The notes below the pieces were generated by a model. The model was not told where the DNA came from, searched no databases, and worked only from the letters and a program-made list of their open reading frames with translations. DNA of 6,928 nucleotides from an uncultured Lysobacter sp. (GTDB taxonomy: Bacteria; Pseudomonadota; Gammaproteobacteria; Xanthomonadales; Xanthomonadaceae): positions 1 through 6,928 of the forward strand of contig CADCUA010000440.1 in NCBI GenBank assembly GCA_902805755.1. Reading direction: 5' to 3'. The translations under genes were made by a program, and so were the position numbers. This document shows, piece by piece, positions 1-6,928 of the stretch; within the stretch, counting starts at the first letter, position 1, and each line of letters begins with the position of its first letter.

Positions 1-1
1 C

Positions 2-376
2 CGCGGCATCCGCGTGGTGAAGCCGGGCGCGACGCTGGGCGACATCGGCCACGCAATCCAGACTTATGCGGAATCCGAACGTTTCAGCGTGGTGCGCGAG
101 TACTGCGGGCACGGCATCGGCAAGGTCTACCACGAAGAGCCACAGGTCCTGCATTACGGCCGGGCCGGCGAAGGCCTTGTGCTCAAGCCGGGCATGACGT
201 TCACGATCGAGCCGATGATCAACGAGGGCGGGCGCCATACGCGCGTGCTGCCGGATGGTTGGACCGTGGTCACGAAGGACCGCAAGCTCTCGGCCCAGTG
301 GGAACACACGGTCGCGGTCACCGATAGCGGCGTGGACATCCTTACGCGCCTGCCGGGCGACGACAACGAGCTATGA
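2..376 (+). CDS. map: Type I methionine aminopeptidase, C-terminal part (5' end outside window)
   Basis: Cytosolic metalloprotease that removes the initiator methionine from nascent proteins. The reading frame is open from base 2 to the TGA at 374-376, giving 124 residues. E. coli Map has 264, so a little over half, including the first two aspartate metal ligands, lies left of the window. Three later ligands are present: His in the CGHGIG motif (bases 110-112), Glu in TIEPM (209-211) and Glu in WEHT (302-304). The substrate-contact His of the YHEEP motif is also there. The C-terminus ends soon after the last ligand, as expected for the short type I enzyme, with no added domain. A GTG at 14 is internal and is not the real start. 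The stop overlaps the start of glnD by ATGA. Identification is secure. Only the paralogue question is open, since some genomes carry more than one map. Confidence 0.95.
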   Translation, partial: RGIRVVKPGATLGDIGHAIQTYAESERFSVVREYCGHGIGKVYHEEPQVLHYGRAGEGLVLKPGMTFTIEPMINEGGRHTRVLPDGWTVVTKDRKLSAQWEHTVAVTDSGVDILTRLPGDDNEL

Positions 377-3027
377 GTTCGCACGAGGGCGACGCGGCGT
401 CGCCCGCGCCGGACAGCGTGGAAGCGGGCCAGACGGTCGTGCCGGATGACACGGCCTGGGTAGCCGCGGCGCGCTCATCGCTGCAGGCGTCGGATGCGGG
501 GGTGGCCGATTCGCTTGCGTCGTCGACAAGCATCGACCGCCTGCTCACCAGCCGGGCGCAGGCTGCCGACACCCAGGTCCGGAGCGCGTGGCGTCGATGC
601 ATCCCCGACGACGCGCCATTGTCACTGTTCGCCGTCGGTGGCTACGGTCACGGCGAACTGTTTCCGCACTCGGATATCGACCTGCTGGTGCTCGCTACGC
701 CGGGCGCGCAGGACGCACATGCCGACGCGCTCGCACGACTGTTCGCGTTGTTGTGGGACGCCGGTCTGCCGGTCGGACATGCCGTTCGATCGCTGGAGCA
801 GTGCACGGAGGCCGCCGCGGCTGATATCACCGTGCTGACCGCATTGCTGGAAGCTCGCCCGTTGGCGGCAACCGCTGAAGCGTGCGTGGCCTTGCAAGCG
901 GCCGTTGCACCCGCCCTGGTGTGGCCTGCGGGGGCGTTCTTCGAGGCCAAGCGCGCCGAGCTTCGCGCACGTCACGCACGCTTCGGCGACACGTCGGACA
1001 ACCTCGAGCCGAACCTGAAGGAAGGCCCGGGCGGCCTGCGCGATATCCAGACATTGCGCTGGATGGCATTGCGCGTGGTCGGCACCTCCGACCTGGAATC
1101 ACTCGTCGCAATGGGGCAGCTCGGCGCCGACGAACATGCGACGCTGGAGCGCCAGCGCGAGACGCTGTCGCGCTTGCGCCTCGGGCTGCATGTGGTGGCA
1201 GGAAAGCGCGAAGAGCGGCTGCGCTTCGACCACCAGAAGACACTCGCCGCACGCCTGGGGTATCAGGACACGGCCGACAGCCTCGCCGTCGAACAGATGA
1301 TGCAGGGCTTCTATCGCGCGGCAGCGCTGGTGCTGCGCATCGGCGACCGCGTGCTGCAGCGGTTCGAGGAACAGCTGGAAGGGGAAGGACGCCCGCAGCT
1401 GCTTGGCCCGATGTTCGAGCTGCGTCGCGGTTACCTTGCGGCCCGCTCAGTGGACTGGCCCGAGCGCACTGTCGATGTGTTCGAATTGTTCTCGACCTGG
1501 GCGCACGAGCCCACTGTGCGAGGTCTGCATTCGCGCACAGCCCGTGCGCTTGCCGAGGCCCTGCCTGGCGTGCCGTCTTTCCACGCAGCGGACGAAATCC
1601 TGCGTGCGCGATTCATGCAGCTGCTGCGCGGGCCCCAGCCGGTCGCGACGCTGACACGCATGGCGCGCCTCGGCGTATTGGGGCGCTGGATCCCGGCGTT
1701 CTCGACGGTTTCCGGTCGTATGCAGTTCGACCTTTTCCACGTGTACACGGTCGATCAGCACACGCTCGCGGTGCTCGCAAACCTCGCGCTGTTCGCATCC
1801 GGCGTGTCGGATGAGCGCTTCTCGCTCGCGCATGAAGTCTGGCCCCGCCTGCGCAAGCCCGAGCTGCTGCTGCTCGCCGGTCTGTTCCATGACATCGCCA
1901 AGGGTCGCGGCGGCGATCATTCCCAGCTCGGCGCAGTCGATGCGCGCGAATTCTGCGCCGCGCACGGACTGTCAGAAGGCAGCACGGCACTCGTGGAATG
2001 GCTGGTGCGCGAACACCTGATCATGTCCGTCACGGCGCAGAAGCAGGACATCGGCGATCCCGATGTCATCCATCGCTTCGCCACGCGTGTCGCCGACCGC
2101 GAGCGCCTGGACTATCTGTACCTGCTGACCTGCGCCGACATCGCCGGCACCTCGCCGAAGCTCTGGAACGCGTGGAAGGATCGGCTGCTTGCAGATCTGT
2201 ACACCGCCACTCGGCTGGCGTTGCGCCGTGGGCTGGAGAACCCCGTTGCTGCGGAAGAGCGCCGTGCGGAAACGCGCGCGGCCGCGCAAGCGATGCTCTC
2301 CGCATTCGGTTTGACGGATGTGCAGATCGCCGCGTTGTTCGCGCGCATGCCCGATGTCGGCTTCGAACGCGGGCGGCCGGATCAGGTTGCATGGCAGGCG
2401 GCGTCGCTGAGGGGCGTTGACGCCGGACAGACGCGCGTGCGCGCTCGCCCGCTTGCAGCGGCCGCAGGCGCGCTGGAAGTGTTTGTGTATTCGCCCGATC
2501 GTGACGGCCTGTTCGCCGCGATCGTCGCCACCCTGGACCGTGCGGGCCTTGCCATCCAGCAGGCACGCGTCCTGGACGCGCCGCATGACACGATCTTCGA
2601 CACGTTCGAAGTGGTTCCGACGCAGGCCCGCGCAGTGCCGTCCGCGGAGGAGATCGAGCAGCTTCTCGCGCACGCGCTCGAAGGTGCGCTTGAAGACGTG
2701 AGACCGACGCGCCGCACGCAGCCGCGACACCTCAAGCACTTCCGCATCGCGCCGCACATCGGCTTCGACGTGACGCCGTCCGGTTACACATTGATGAGCC
2801 TGGTGTGCACTGACCGACCCGGCCTGCTGGCGGACGTCACGCAGGTCCTGCGCGAACACGCGCTTGGTGTGCACGATGCGCGTATCGCCACCTTCGGCGC
2901 GCGTGCCGAAGACATGTTCCAGATATCCCGCGTCGACAGCGACGGCGTCCGCCGCGCGCTCGACGAATCACAGCAACAGGCATTGCGCGAGAGCCTGCTC
3001 GCCTGCCTCGATGGAGAGAACCGATGA
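373..3027 (+). CDS. glnD: Bifunctional [protein-PII] uridylyltransferase / uridylyl-removing enzyme
   Basis: Cytosolic nitrogen sensor. It uridylylates PII proteins (GlnB/GlnK) when glutamine is low and removes UMP when glutamine is high, and so controls glutamine synthetase activity and nitrogen-regulated transcription. The protein has 884 residues (E. coli 890). Visible domains in order are: a nucleotidyltransferase domain with GGYGHGEL and SDID (Asp101, Asp103); the family motif [17 protein letters not shown]; an HD phosphohydrolase domain with His463, the [13 protein letters not shown] motif (His506, Asp507, His516) and Asp589; and two C-terminal ACT domains (about 701-750 and 805-880), which bind glutamine. 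The usual Arg in GGYGRGE is His93 here. The ATG at 373 is chosen because it overlaps the map stop and puts the first motif at nearly the same distance from the start as in E. coli. Its Shine-Dalgarno is weak, suggesting coupling to map. Its own stop overlaps dapD. Confidence 0.97.
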   Translation: MSSHEGDAASPAPDSVEAGQTVVPDDTAWVAAARSSLQASDAGVADSLASSTSIDRLLTSRAQAADTQVRSAWRRCIPDDAPLSLFAVGGYGHGELFPHSDIDLLVLATPGAQDAHADALARLFALLWDAGLPVGHAVRSLEQCTEAAAADITVLTALLEARPLAATAEACVALQAAVAPALVWPAGAFFEAKRAELRARHARFGDTSDNLEPNLKEGPGGLRDIQTLRWMALRVVGTSDLESLVAMGQLGADEHATLERQRETLSRLRLGLHVVAGKREERLRFDHQKTLAARLGYQDTADSLAVEQMMQGFYRAAALVLRIGDRVLQRFEEQLEGEGRPQLLGPMFELRRGYLAARSVDWPERTVDVFELFSTWAHEPTVRGLHSRTARALAEALPGVPSFHAADEILRARFMQLLRGPQPVATLTRMARLGVLGRWIPAFSTVSGRMQFDLFHVYTVDQHTLAVLANLALFASGVSDERFSLAHEVWPRLRKPELLLLAGLFHDIAKGRGGDHSQLGAVDAREFCAAHGLSEGSTALVEWLVREHLIMSVTAQKQDIGDPDVIHRFATRVADRERLDYLYLLTCADIAGTSPKLWNAWKDRLLADLYTATRLALRRGLENPVAAEERRAETRAAAQAMLSAFGLTDVQIAALFARMPDVGFERGRPDQVAWQAASLRGVDAGQTRVRARPLAAAAGALEVFVYSPDRDGLFAAIVATLDRAGLAIQQARVLDAPHDTIFDTFEVVPTQARAVPSAEEIEQLLAHALEGALEDVRPTRRTQPRHLKHFRIAPHIGFDVTPSGYTLMSLVCTDRPGLLADVTQVLREHALGVHDARIATFGARAEDMFQISRVDSDGVRRALDESQQQALRESLLACLDGENR
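3013..3018 (+). promoter_or_regulatory. Ribosome binding site of dapD, inside the end of glnD
   Basis: GGAGAG lies five bases before the ATG at 3024. It is the clearest Shine-Dalgarno near this junction and supports translation from the upstream ATG, meaning the 28-residue N-terminal extension of DapD is made. It lies within glnD coding sequence, as expected for coupled genes. Confidence 0.65.
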
Positions 3028-3935
3028 GCCTGCCCGCGAACGAAGCCCCCAGCCGCAGCGACGAGACGTCGTTGCGTTCCGATGACGCGCAGTCGGTCGC
3101 TGCCAGTGCCGACCTCAGGGCTATCATCGAGCGCGCATGGGAGCGTCGGACCGAGCTCGCAGCCGAAGAAATCGAAGCCTCCACGCGACCGGCAGTTGAA
3201 AAAGTCATCGCCGGCCTGGAGGACGGCCGGTTCCGCGTGGCCGAGCCCGACGGCAACGATGGCTGGCGCGTCAATGAATGGCTGAAGAAAGCGGTGCTGC
3301 TGTATTTCCGCGTCAACGACATGCAGGTGGTGGAAGCCGACCCTGCGCCGTTCTGGGACAAGGTGCCCGCGCGCTTCGAGGGTTACGGTGCCAGCGAATT
3401 CCGCAAGCTCGGCGCGCGCGTCGTGCCGGGTGCGATCGCGCGACGCGGCAGCTTCATCGGCAAGGACGTGGTGCTGATGCCCAGCTTCGTCAACATCGGC
3501 GCGCACGTCGGTGAAGGCACGATGGTGGACACCTGGGCCACCGTCGGTTCGTGCGCGCAGATCGGCAAACACTGTCATCTGTCCGGCGGCGCCGGCATCG
3601 GTGGCGTGCTCGAGCCTCTGCAGGCCACGCCCACGATCATCGAGGATCACTGCTTCATCGGTGCGCGCTCGGAAGTGGTAGAGGGCGTGATCGTCGGCCA
3701 CCACAGCGTGATCGGCATGGGCGTGTTCCTGGGCCAGAGCACGCGTATCTACAACCGCATGACCGGCGAGATCAGCTACGGATACGTGCCGCCCGGCAGT
3801 GTCGTGGTGTCCGGTTCGCTGCCCGCGAAGGACGGATCGCACTCGCTGTATTGCGCGGTCATCGTCAAGCAGGTGGACGAGAAGACGCGCGGCAAGACGA
3901 GCATCAACGAGCTGCTGCGTGGACTGGCGGATTAG
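3024..3935 (+). CDS. dapD: 2,3,4,5-tetrahydropyridine-2,6-dicarboxylate N-succinyltransferase
   Basis: Cytosolic acyltransferase (EC 2.3.1.117). It transfers succinyl from succinyl-CoA to tetrahydrodipicolinate, committing it to the succinylase route to meso-diaminopimelate and lysine. The protein has 303 residues; E. coli and mycobacterial forms have about 275. From about residue 29 it follows the family closely: an N-terminal helical domain ([17 protein letters not shown]), then a left-handed parallel beta-helix of hexapeptide repeats (about 130-265), with [23 protein letters not shown] and [13 protein letters not shown]. Asp169 and Glu217 match the Asp141 and Glu189 implicated in catalysis in the mycobacterial enzyme, an exact shift of 28. 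The first 28 residues are rich in Ser, Asp, Ala and Glu and look disordered. The ATG overlaps the glnD stop and follows GGAGAG. A TTG at 3072 is a less likely alternative start. DapE, encoded downstream, acts two steps later. Confidence 0.96.
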   Translation: MSLPANEAPSRSDETSLRSDDAQSVAASADLRAIIERAWERRTELAAEEIEASTRPAVEKVIAGLEDGRFRVAEPDGNDGWRVNEWLKKAVLLYFRVNDMQVVEADPAPFWDKVPARFEGYGASEFRKLGARVVPGAIARRGSFIGKDVVLMPSFVNIGAHVGEGTMVDTWATVGSCAQIGKHCHLSGGAGIGGVLEPLQATPTIIEDHCFIGARSEVVEGVIVGHHSVIGMGVFLGQSTRIYNRMTGEISYGYVPPGSVVVSGSLPAKDGSHSLYCAVIVKQVDEKTRGKTSINELLRGLAD

Positions 3936-4004
3936 TCGCCCGGCATCAGGCGCCGCACGACTCGCAGCGCATCCAGCAGCACTCTGACAAGACTCGAAAC
4001 AGAG

Positions 4005-4367
4005 ATGACCAACACGCTCTACGGCCTGTCCAATTGCGATACCTGCAGGAAAGCCCGCAAGTGGCTCGACCGCTTTGGCGTCGTCCATGAGTTCGTCGAT
4101 TACCGCGACCAGCGGCAGACGCCGGAAACGCTGGTCGCGTGGAAAGAACGCCTCGGCGGCTGGGACGCGATGATCAACAAATCGTCCACGACCTGGCGTG
4201 CACTGCCGGAGAACCGCAGATCGCCGGGCTCCGATGCGGAATGGAAACTCCTGCTCAAGGAATATCCGCAGCTGATCCGCCGACCGGTCGTAATGACCGG
4301 CGACGGCGAGCTCAGCCAGGGTTTCAGCGACAACGGCTTCAAGAAGCGTTTTGGAGTGGGCACGTGA
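4005..4367 (+). CDS. Spx/ArsC-like thioredoxin-fold protein (YffB type)
   Basis: Small cytosolic protein of 120 residues in the ArsC/Spx/YffB family, which covers arsenate reductases, the Firmicute regulator Spx and poorly characterised proteobacterial members. It begins with a thioredoxin-like strand, TLYGLSN, followed by Cys11-Asp-Thr-Cys14, a CXXC motif. Later family features are TTWR (Arg65), IRRPV with the probable cis-proline (Pro94), and a GFSD/GF ending. E. coli YffB has the same start (TLYGIKNCDT) but, as I recall it, lacks the second Cys. The gene sits directly before dapE, as yffB does in E. coli, so orthology is likely. No arsenic gene is nearby and arsenate reduction should not be assumed; a thiol-redox role is the better guess. 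It starts 69 bp after dapD with only a weak purine-rich site before its ATG. The stop overlaps dapE. Confidence 0.88.
   Translation: MTNTLYGLSNCDTCRKARKWLDRFGVVHEFVDYRDQRQTPETLVAWKERLGGWDAMINKSSTTWRALPENRRSPGSDAEWKLLLKEYPQLIRRPVVMTGDGELSQGFSDNGFKKRFGVGT
4353..4356 (+). promoter_or_regulatory. Ribosome binding site that fixes the dapE GTG start
   Basis: GGAG is placed seven bases before the GTG at 4364, inside the 3' end of the spx-like gene. It supports the overlapping GTG as the dapE start rather than the in-frame ATG at 4139, which would add 75 residues foreign to the family. Confidence 0.7.
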
Positions 4368-5491
4368 GCGATGTCCTTGGTCTGACCTGCGACCTCATCG
4401 CGCGGCCCTCGGTGACCCCGGACGATTCGGGATGCCAGGCGTTGCTTGCTGCGCGTCTTTCAGCTGCCGGGTTCCGTTGTGAGCACCTGCGCTTCGGAGA
4501 GGTCGACAATCTGTGGGCGGTTCATGGCAGCGAAGGCCCGACGCTGGTGCTGCTGGGGCACACCGACGTGGTTCCACCAGGCCCGCGCGACGCGTGGGCG
4601 AGCGATCCGTTCCAGCCGCAGGTGCGCGACGGCGTGCTCTACGGTCGCGGTGCGGCGGACATGAAGGGCAGCGTCGCTGCGTTCGTGATCGCGCTGGAGC
4701 GGTTCGTCGTCCGCCATCCGCAGCATCGAGGGCGCGTCGCCCTGTTGCTGACGTCGGACGAAGAGGGCGATGCGATCGACGGCGTACGCAAAGTCGCGGA
4801 CGTTTTCCGCGAGCGCGGTGAGCGCATCGACTGGTGCGTGACGGGCGAACCGTCTTCGACTTCGAAGCTCGGCGACCTGTTGCGTGTCGGACGGCGCGGC
4901 ACGCTGTCAGCGACGTTGACGGTGCGCGGGGTGCAGGGCCACGTTGCCTATCCGGAAAAAGCGCGCAACCCGATCCATCAGGCGATGCCGGCGCTGGGTG
5001 AACTCGCCGCGCGCCGCTGGGATGACGGCTACGAGACGTTTCCGCCGACCAGCCTGCAGATCAGCAACATCCATGCGGGCACCGGCGCGAACAACGTGAT
5101 CCCGGGCGAGCTGCAGGCGTTGTTCAACCTGCGCTACAACCCGAACTGGCAGGCCATGCAGCTCGAGCGCGAGTGCGAGGCCGTGCTTGCCGCGCATGGT
5201 CTGGAATACGAACTGCGTTGGCACCGCGGCGGCGAGCCGTTCTACACGCCGGAAGGTCCGCTGCGAGCGGCCGCGCGTGAGGTGCTCGCTGCATTCGCAG
5301 GCGCGCCGCCGGAAGAGAGCACGGGCGGAGGCACGTCGGATGCGCGTTTCATTGCGCCGCTCGGTGCGCAATGCATCGAGATCGGGCCGGTTAACGCGAG
5401 CATCCACAAGGTCGATGAGCATGTGGCGCTGGTCGATCTGGAAGCGCTGCCGGATCTCTACCTTGCGCTGATCGAGCGATTACTACGCTGA
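4364..5491 (+). CDS. dapE: Succinyl-diaminopimelate desuccinylase
   Basis: Cytosolic di-zinc hydrolase of the M20 family (EC 3.5.1.18). It cleaves N-succinyl-LL-2,6-diaminopimelate to succinate and LL-diaminopimelate, the precursor of meso-diaminopimelate and lysine. From the GTG at 4364 the protein has 375 residues, the same length as E. coli DapE. Metal and catalytic residues are all visible: His66 and Asp68 (GHTDVVPPG), Asp99 ([10 protein letters not shown]), Glu133 as general base and Glu134 as ligand (SDEEGD), Glu162 (TGEPSS) and His348 ([10 protein letters not shown]). The dimerisation domain (about 180-290) carries VQGHVAYP and the [12 protein letters not shown] loop, and [11 protein letters not shown] follows. 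Frame openness extends upstream to 4139, but those residues overlap the spx-like gene and match nothing in the family. The GTG start overlaps the previous stop by GTGA, so coupling is likely. The gene ends 26 bp before the end of a convergent gene. Confidence 0.97.
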   Translation: MSDVLGLTCDLIARPSVTPDDSGCQALLAARLSAAGFRCEHLRFGEVDNLWAVHGSEGPTLVLLGHTDVVPPGPRDAWASDPFQPQVRDGVLYGRGAADMKGSVAAFVIALERFVVRHPQHRGRVALLLTSDEEGDAIDGVRKVADVFRERGERIDWCVTGEPSSTSKLGDLLRVGRRGTLSATLTVRGVQGHVAYPEKARNPIHQAMPALGELAARRWDDGYETFPPTSLQISNIHAGTGANNVIPGELQALFNLRYNPNWQAMQLERECEAVLAAHGLEYELRWHRGGEPFYTPEGPLRAAAREVLAAFAGAPPEESTGGGTSDARFIAPLGAQCIEIGPVNASIHKVDEHVALVDLEALPDLYLALIERLLR

Positions 5492-5499
5492 GTGCACGC

Positions 5500-5519
5500 G
5501 GAGCCGCAACGGCGGTTTC
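5500..5519 (+). terminator. Possible weak hairpin terminator between the convergent genes
   Basis: Just after the dapE stop an inverted repeat can fold: CCGC (5504-5507) pairs with GCGG (5512-5515) around a 4-base AACG loop. The stem can extend to 8 pairs if two G-U wobbles are allowed. Only three T residues follow the core stem, so it is at best a weak intrinsic terminator for dapE. It reaches into the stop codon of the opposite gene. No better candidate exists in the 26 bp between the two coding regions. Confidence 0.25.
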
Positions 5520-6928
5520 AGCGCGATGGCGGCATCAGCTCCAGGGTGTAACGCGCCGCGCCGGGCAGGAACGGCGCAGGTCGGCCCTGCACCCAGTCGT
5601 CGTGACCCGCGCCCCAGAACGGGGACAGCCGATGGCCGCTCTGTCCTCCGGGCATATGGATGATGCCGTCGCGTTCGTGCCCGGGGGATACCACCATGCG
5701 CTGTGACGCGCCGAAATTCGGACTCTGCACGCGCGGGGTGAACGTATCTCCGCGTAGTGGCTCGGCCGGCATGCACAGCCTCGTGCGCAGCAGACGCGGC
5801 AATGCGGCCGCAAGCGGGTGGCAGATATCGGCGATGTTGCGCTCGCCCCAGGTGCGCTCGCGCATCGGTCCGCGAGCCGTGAGTTCGTCGCGCACTTCCC
5901 GGGCCGCATCTTCAAAAAGCGCATCCCAGGTTTTGAATCGTGGCGGCAGCAGATGCGGTGGACGGCGGGTCACAAGCGGCCACACGACGCCTTCCAGCTG
6001 CGGCAGGGCCGGCGCTTCGAAACGATCGCCCAGCGCTGTTCGGGCAGGCATCAACAGGCCGTCCGCGATGCGCTCGTGCACGGCCTGGCGCCACGCGCGC
6101 GTGATCCGGTAGCTCACGGACGCCGGTGCGGCGTGCGTGGGTGCGCGTGGGTCCGCTTCGAACAACGCGAGCAGCGCGGGCGAACCTGCGCGCGTTGCGG
6201 TGTCGCGCAGCAGCCGCCACCAGCCGTCCAGAAACACCGCGCGGTCGTCCAGCTGGATTGCGAGCAGGTCGCGCTCCGACAGGCGCTTCCGCGCGAACAG
6301 GCCGTCGCGGATCTGAGCGCCGCGTGCGCCGAGCACATAGCCGCCATCACCGATCAGGTCGAGTTTTTCGCCGTCGACGATGCGGTTGTTCGCGGTCCAC
6401 AAACGGCCCGAGGGTGGGTCGGTGATCTGCACTGCGTGCGTGCTGTCCAGCGTCCATGGACGGCAGTCAGAGGGCATCGCCCTGGTCGATTGCTCACCTG
6501 ATCGAGCAGCCACGGGCGCGCGATCGCAGGCGGCGTCGCGGCTTGGAATCGGACCGAGCAACCGCCACGCAATGCGGCCGCTGCGATCGCCCACCAGGAG
6601 GTTCTGCGCGGGAAGTCCTGCGTGATCGGCGGCGCGTAGCGCCTCGTCAACGGTGCCCGCGACGGCGAAGTCCGCAAGTCCGAGGGTGACGGAGCCCGGC
6701 TGGTGCGCCACCCAACGCAATGCCAATGCGGAACCATCGGGCTCGCGATGCATGATCGGCCCCCACGCTGTCTCCTCAACCTCGAACAGCACATCATCCT
6801 GGCCCGCAACGCGAATGCGCTCAACTGCTTTGGATATGCCGCAGCGCGAGGCTCGAGCCTTGTCGTTGCAGGGCGGGACACGCTGCCAGTCGAGCCAGTC
6901 GCCATAACTGTTCGTGAAGCCCCAGGCG
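5518..6928 (-). CDS. Penicillin acylase family amidase (Ntn-hydrolase), C-terminal part (5' end outside window)
   Basis: Part of the beta-subunit region of a penicillin G acylase / acyl-homoserine-lactone acylase family protein. Members are usually periplasmic, self-cleaving amidases that hydrolyse N-acyl bonds. The frame is open from the right edge (first full codon 6925-6927) to the TGA at 5518-5520, giving 469 residues; whole family proteins have about 750-850. Signatures in order are AWGFTNSYGDW at residues 1-11, TAWGPI, NLLVGDRSGRIAW, WTANNR (about 178-182, containing the probable oxyanion-hole Asn), GASQRMVVSPG, HMPGGQSGH, and GAGHDDW followed by GRPAPFLPG. The signal peptide, alpha subunit, spacer and catalytic N-terminal Ser of the beta subunit would lie right of the window. 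Six cysteines occur as three neighbouring pairs (20/29, 134/155, 369/385), which fits disulfides in the periplasm. Substrate cannot be told; beta-lactams, acyl-homoserine lactones and other N-acyl amides are all possible. The GTG at 6792 is internal. Confidence 0.92.
   Translation of the reverse strand, partial: AWGFTNSYGDWLDWQRVPPCNDKARASRCGISKAVERIRVAGQDDVLFEVEETAWGPIMHREPDGSALALRWVAHQPGSVTLGLADFAVAGTVDEALRAADHAGLPAQNLLVGDRSGRIAWRLLGPIPSRDAACDRAPVAARSGEQSTRAMPSDCRPWTLDSTHAVQITDPPSGRLWTANNRIVDGEKLDLIGDGGYVLGARGAQIRDGLFARKRLSERDLLAIQLDDRAVFLDGWWRLLRDTATRAGSPALLALFEADPRAPTHAAPASVSYRITRAWRQAVHERIADGLLMPARTALGDRFEAPALPQLEGVVWPLVTRRPPHLLPPRFKTWDALFEDAAREVRDELTARGPMRERTWGERNIADICHPLAAALPRLLRTRLCMPAEPLRGDTFTPRVQSPNFGASQRMVVSPGHERDGIIHMPGGQSGHRLSPFWGAGHDDWVQGRPAPFLPGAARYTLELMPPSR

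Noticed and set aside
882..1814. A 310-codon open frame on the + strand in another frame of glnD
   Set aside because: The translation is mostly Arg, Ala, Gly and Pro, the usual out-of-frame reading of GC-rich coding DNA, and glnD in the true frame has all family motifs.
1972..2874. A 300-codon open frame on the - strand within glnD
   Set aside because: It is antisense to conserved HD and ACT domain sequence, and its translation is arginine-rich and low-complexity in character with no recognisable motif.
3936..4004. Terminator or promoter between dapD and the spx-like gene
   Set aside because: Only short GC inverted repeats such as CGCC (3937-3940) with GGCG (3949-3952) are visible. There is no T run and no convincing -35/-10 pair.
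2784..4088. A 434-codon open frame on the - strand covering the end of glnD, all of dapD and the start of the spx-like gene
   Set aside because: It lies opposite three clearly recognisable genes. Its composition is His/Arg/Ala/Asp rich with no family motif. Such frames are common opposite GC-rich genes because stop codons are rare there.
4139..4363. A 75-residue N-terminal extension of DapE from the ATG at 4139
   Set aside because: This stretch overlaps the spx-like gene out of frame and matches nothing in DapE. The GTG at 4364 gives the family's usual length and start ([16 protein letters not shown]) and has a good GGAG site.
4005..4367. Calling the small thioredoxin-fold gene an arsenate reductase (arsC)
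   Set aside because: There is no arsR, arsB or acr3 nearby, and the position before dapE matches YffB. The CXXC is Spx-like.
5818..6501. A 227-codon open frame on the + strand opposite the acylase
   Set aside because: The acylase reading on the - strand has strong family signatures throughout. The + reading has none.
6790..6792. GTG on the - strand as the start of the acylase
   Set aside because: The frame continues upstream to the window edge and encodes AWGFTNSYGDW, a conserved family motif, so the GTG is internal.
1..6928. A hidden novel system, mobile element, CRISPR array or horizontally acquired block
   Set aside because: No direct or terminal repeats, transposase, integrase, tRNA or regular spacer pattern was seen. 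Base composition and codon use look uniform, and every long stretch is explained by known conserved genes.

Overview
This is a GC-rich window of ordinary chromosomal housekeeping genes, probably from a gammaproteobacterium of the Xanthomonadaceae/Lysobacteraceae type (Lysobacter, Luteimonas, Xanthomonas and relatives). The evidence is the strong G/C preference at third codon positions, the gene order map-glnD-dapD-(spx/arsC-like)-dapE, and protein sequences that follow the E. coli-type families closely. The genus is inferred, not demonstrated.

Layout: bases 2-5491 hold five genes on the + strand. They are the C-terminal half of methionine aminopeptidase (map, cut by the left edge), the PII uridylyltransferase glnD, the tetrahydrodipicolinate N-succinyltransferase dapD, a small Spx/ArsC-like thioredoxin-fold protein, and the succinyl-diaminopimelate desuccinylase dapE. 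Map/glnD and glnD/dapD overlap by ATGA, and spx-like/dapE overlap by GTGA, so translation is probably coupled within the pairs. The only real gap in the series is 69 bp between dapD and the spx-like gene. No clear promoter or terminator is visible there, so all five may be one transcription unit. After dapE, 26 bp separate it from a convergent gene on the - strand: the C-terminal part of a penicillin-acylase-family (Ntn-hydrolase) amidase, cut by the right edge.

Function: DapD and DapE are the first and last steps of the succinylase branch of diaminopimelate/lysine synthesis, which supplies lysine and peptidoglycan cross-links. The aminotransferase step between them is not encoded here. GlnD is the glutamine sensor that sets PII uridylylation. 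Map removes the initiator methionine from new proteins. The penicillin-acylase homologue is an independent gene, probably periplasmic, of unknown substrate.

I found no mobile element, CRISPR array, RNA gene, phage gene or obviously foreign segment, and no evidence of a new system. The findings are modest: a 28-residue N-terminal extension on DapD, an Arg-to-His change in the GlnD nucleotidyltransferase signature, a CXXC motif in the Spx-like protein, the coupled gene starts, the cysteine pairs of the acylase, and a weak hairpin between the convergent genes.
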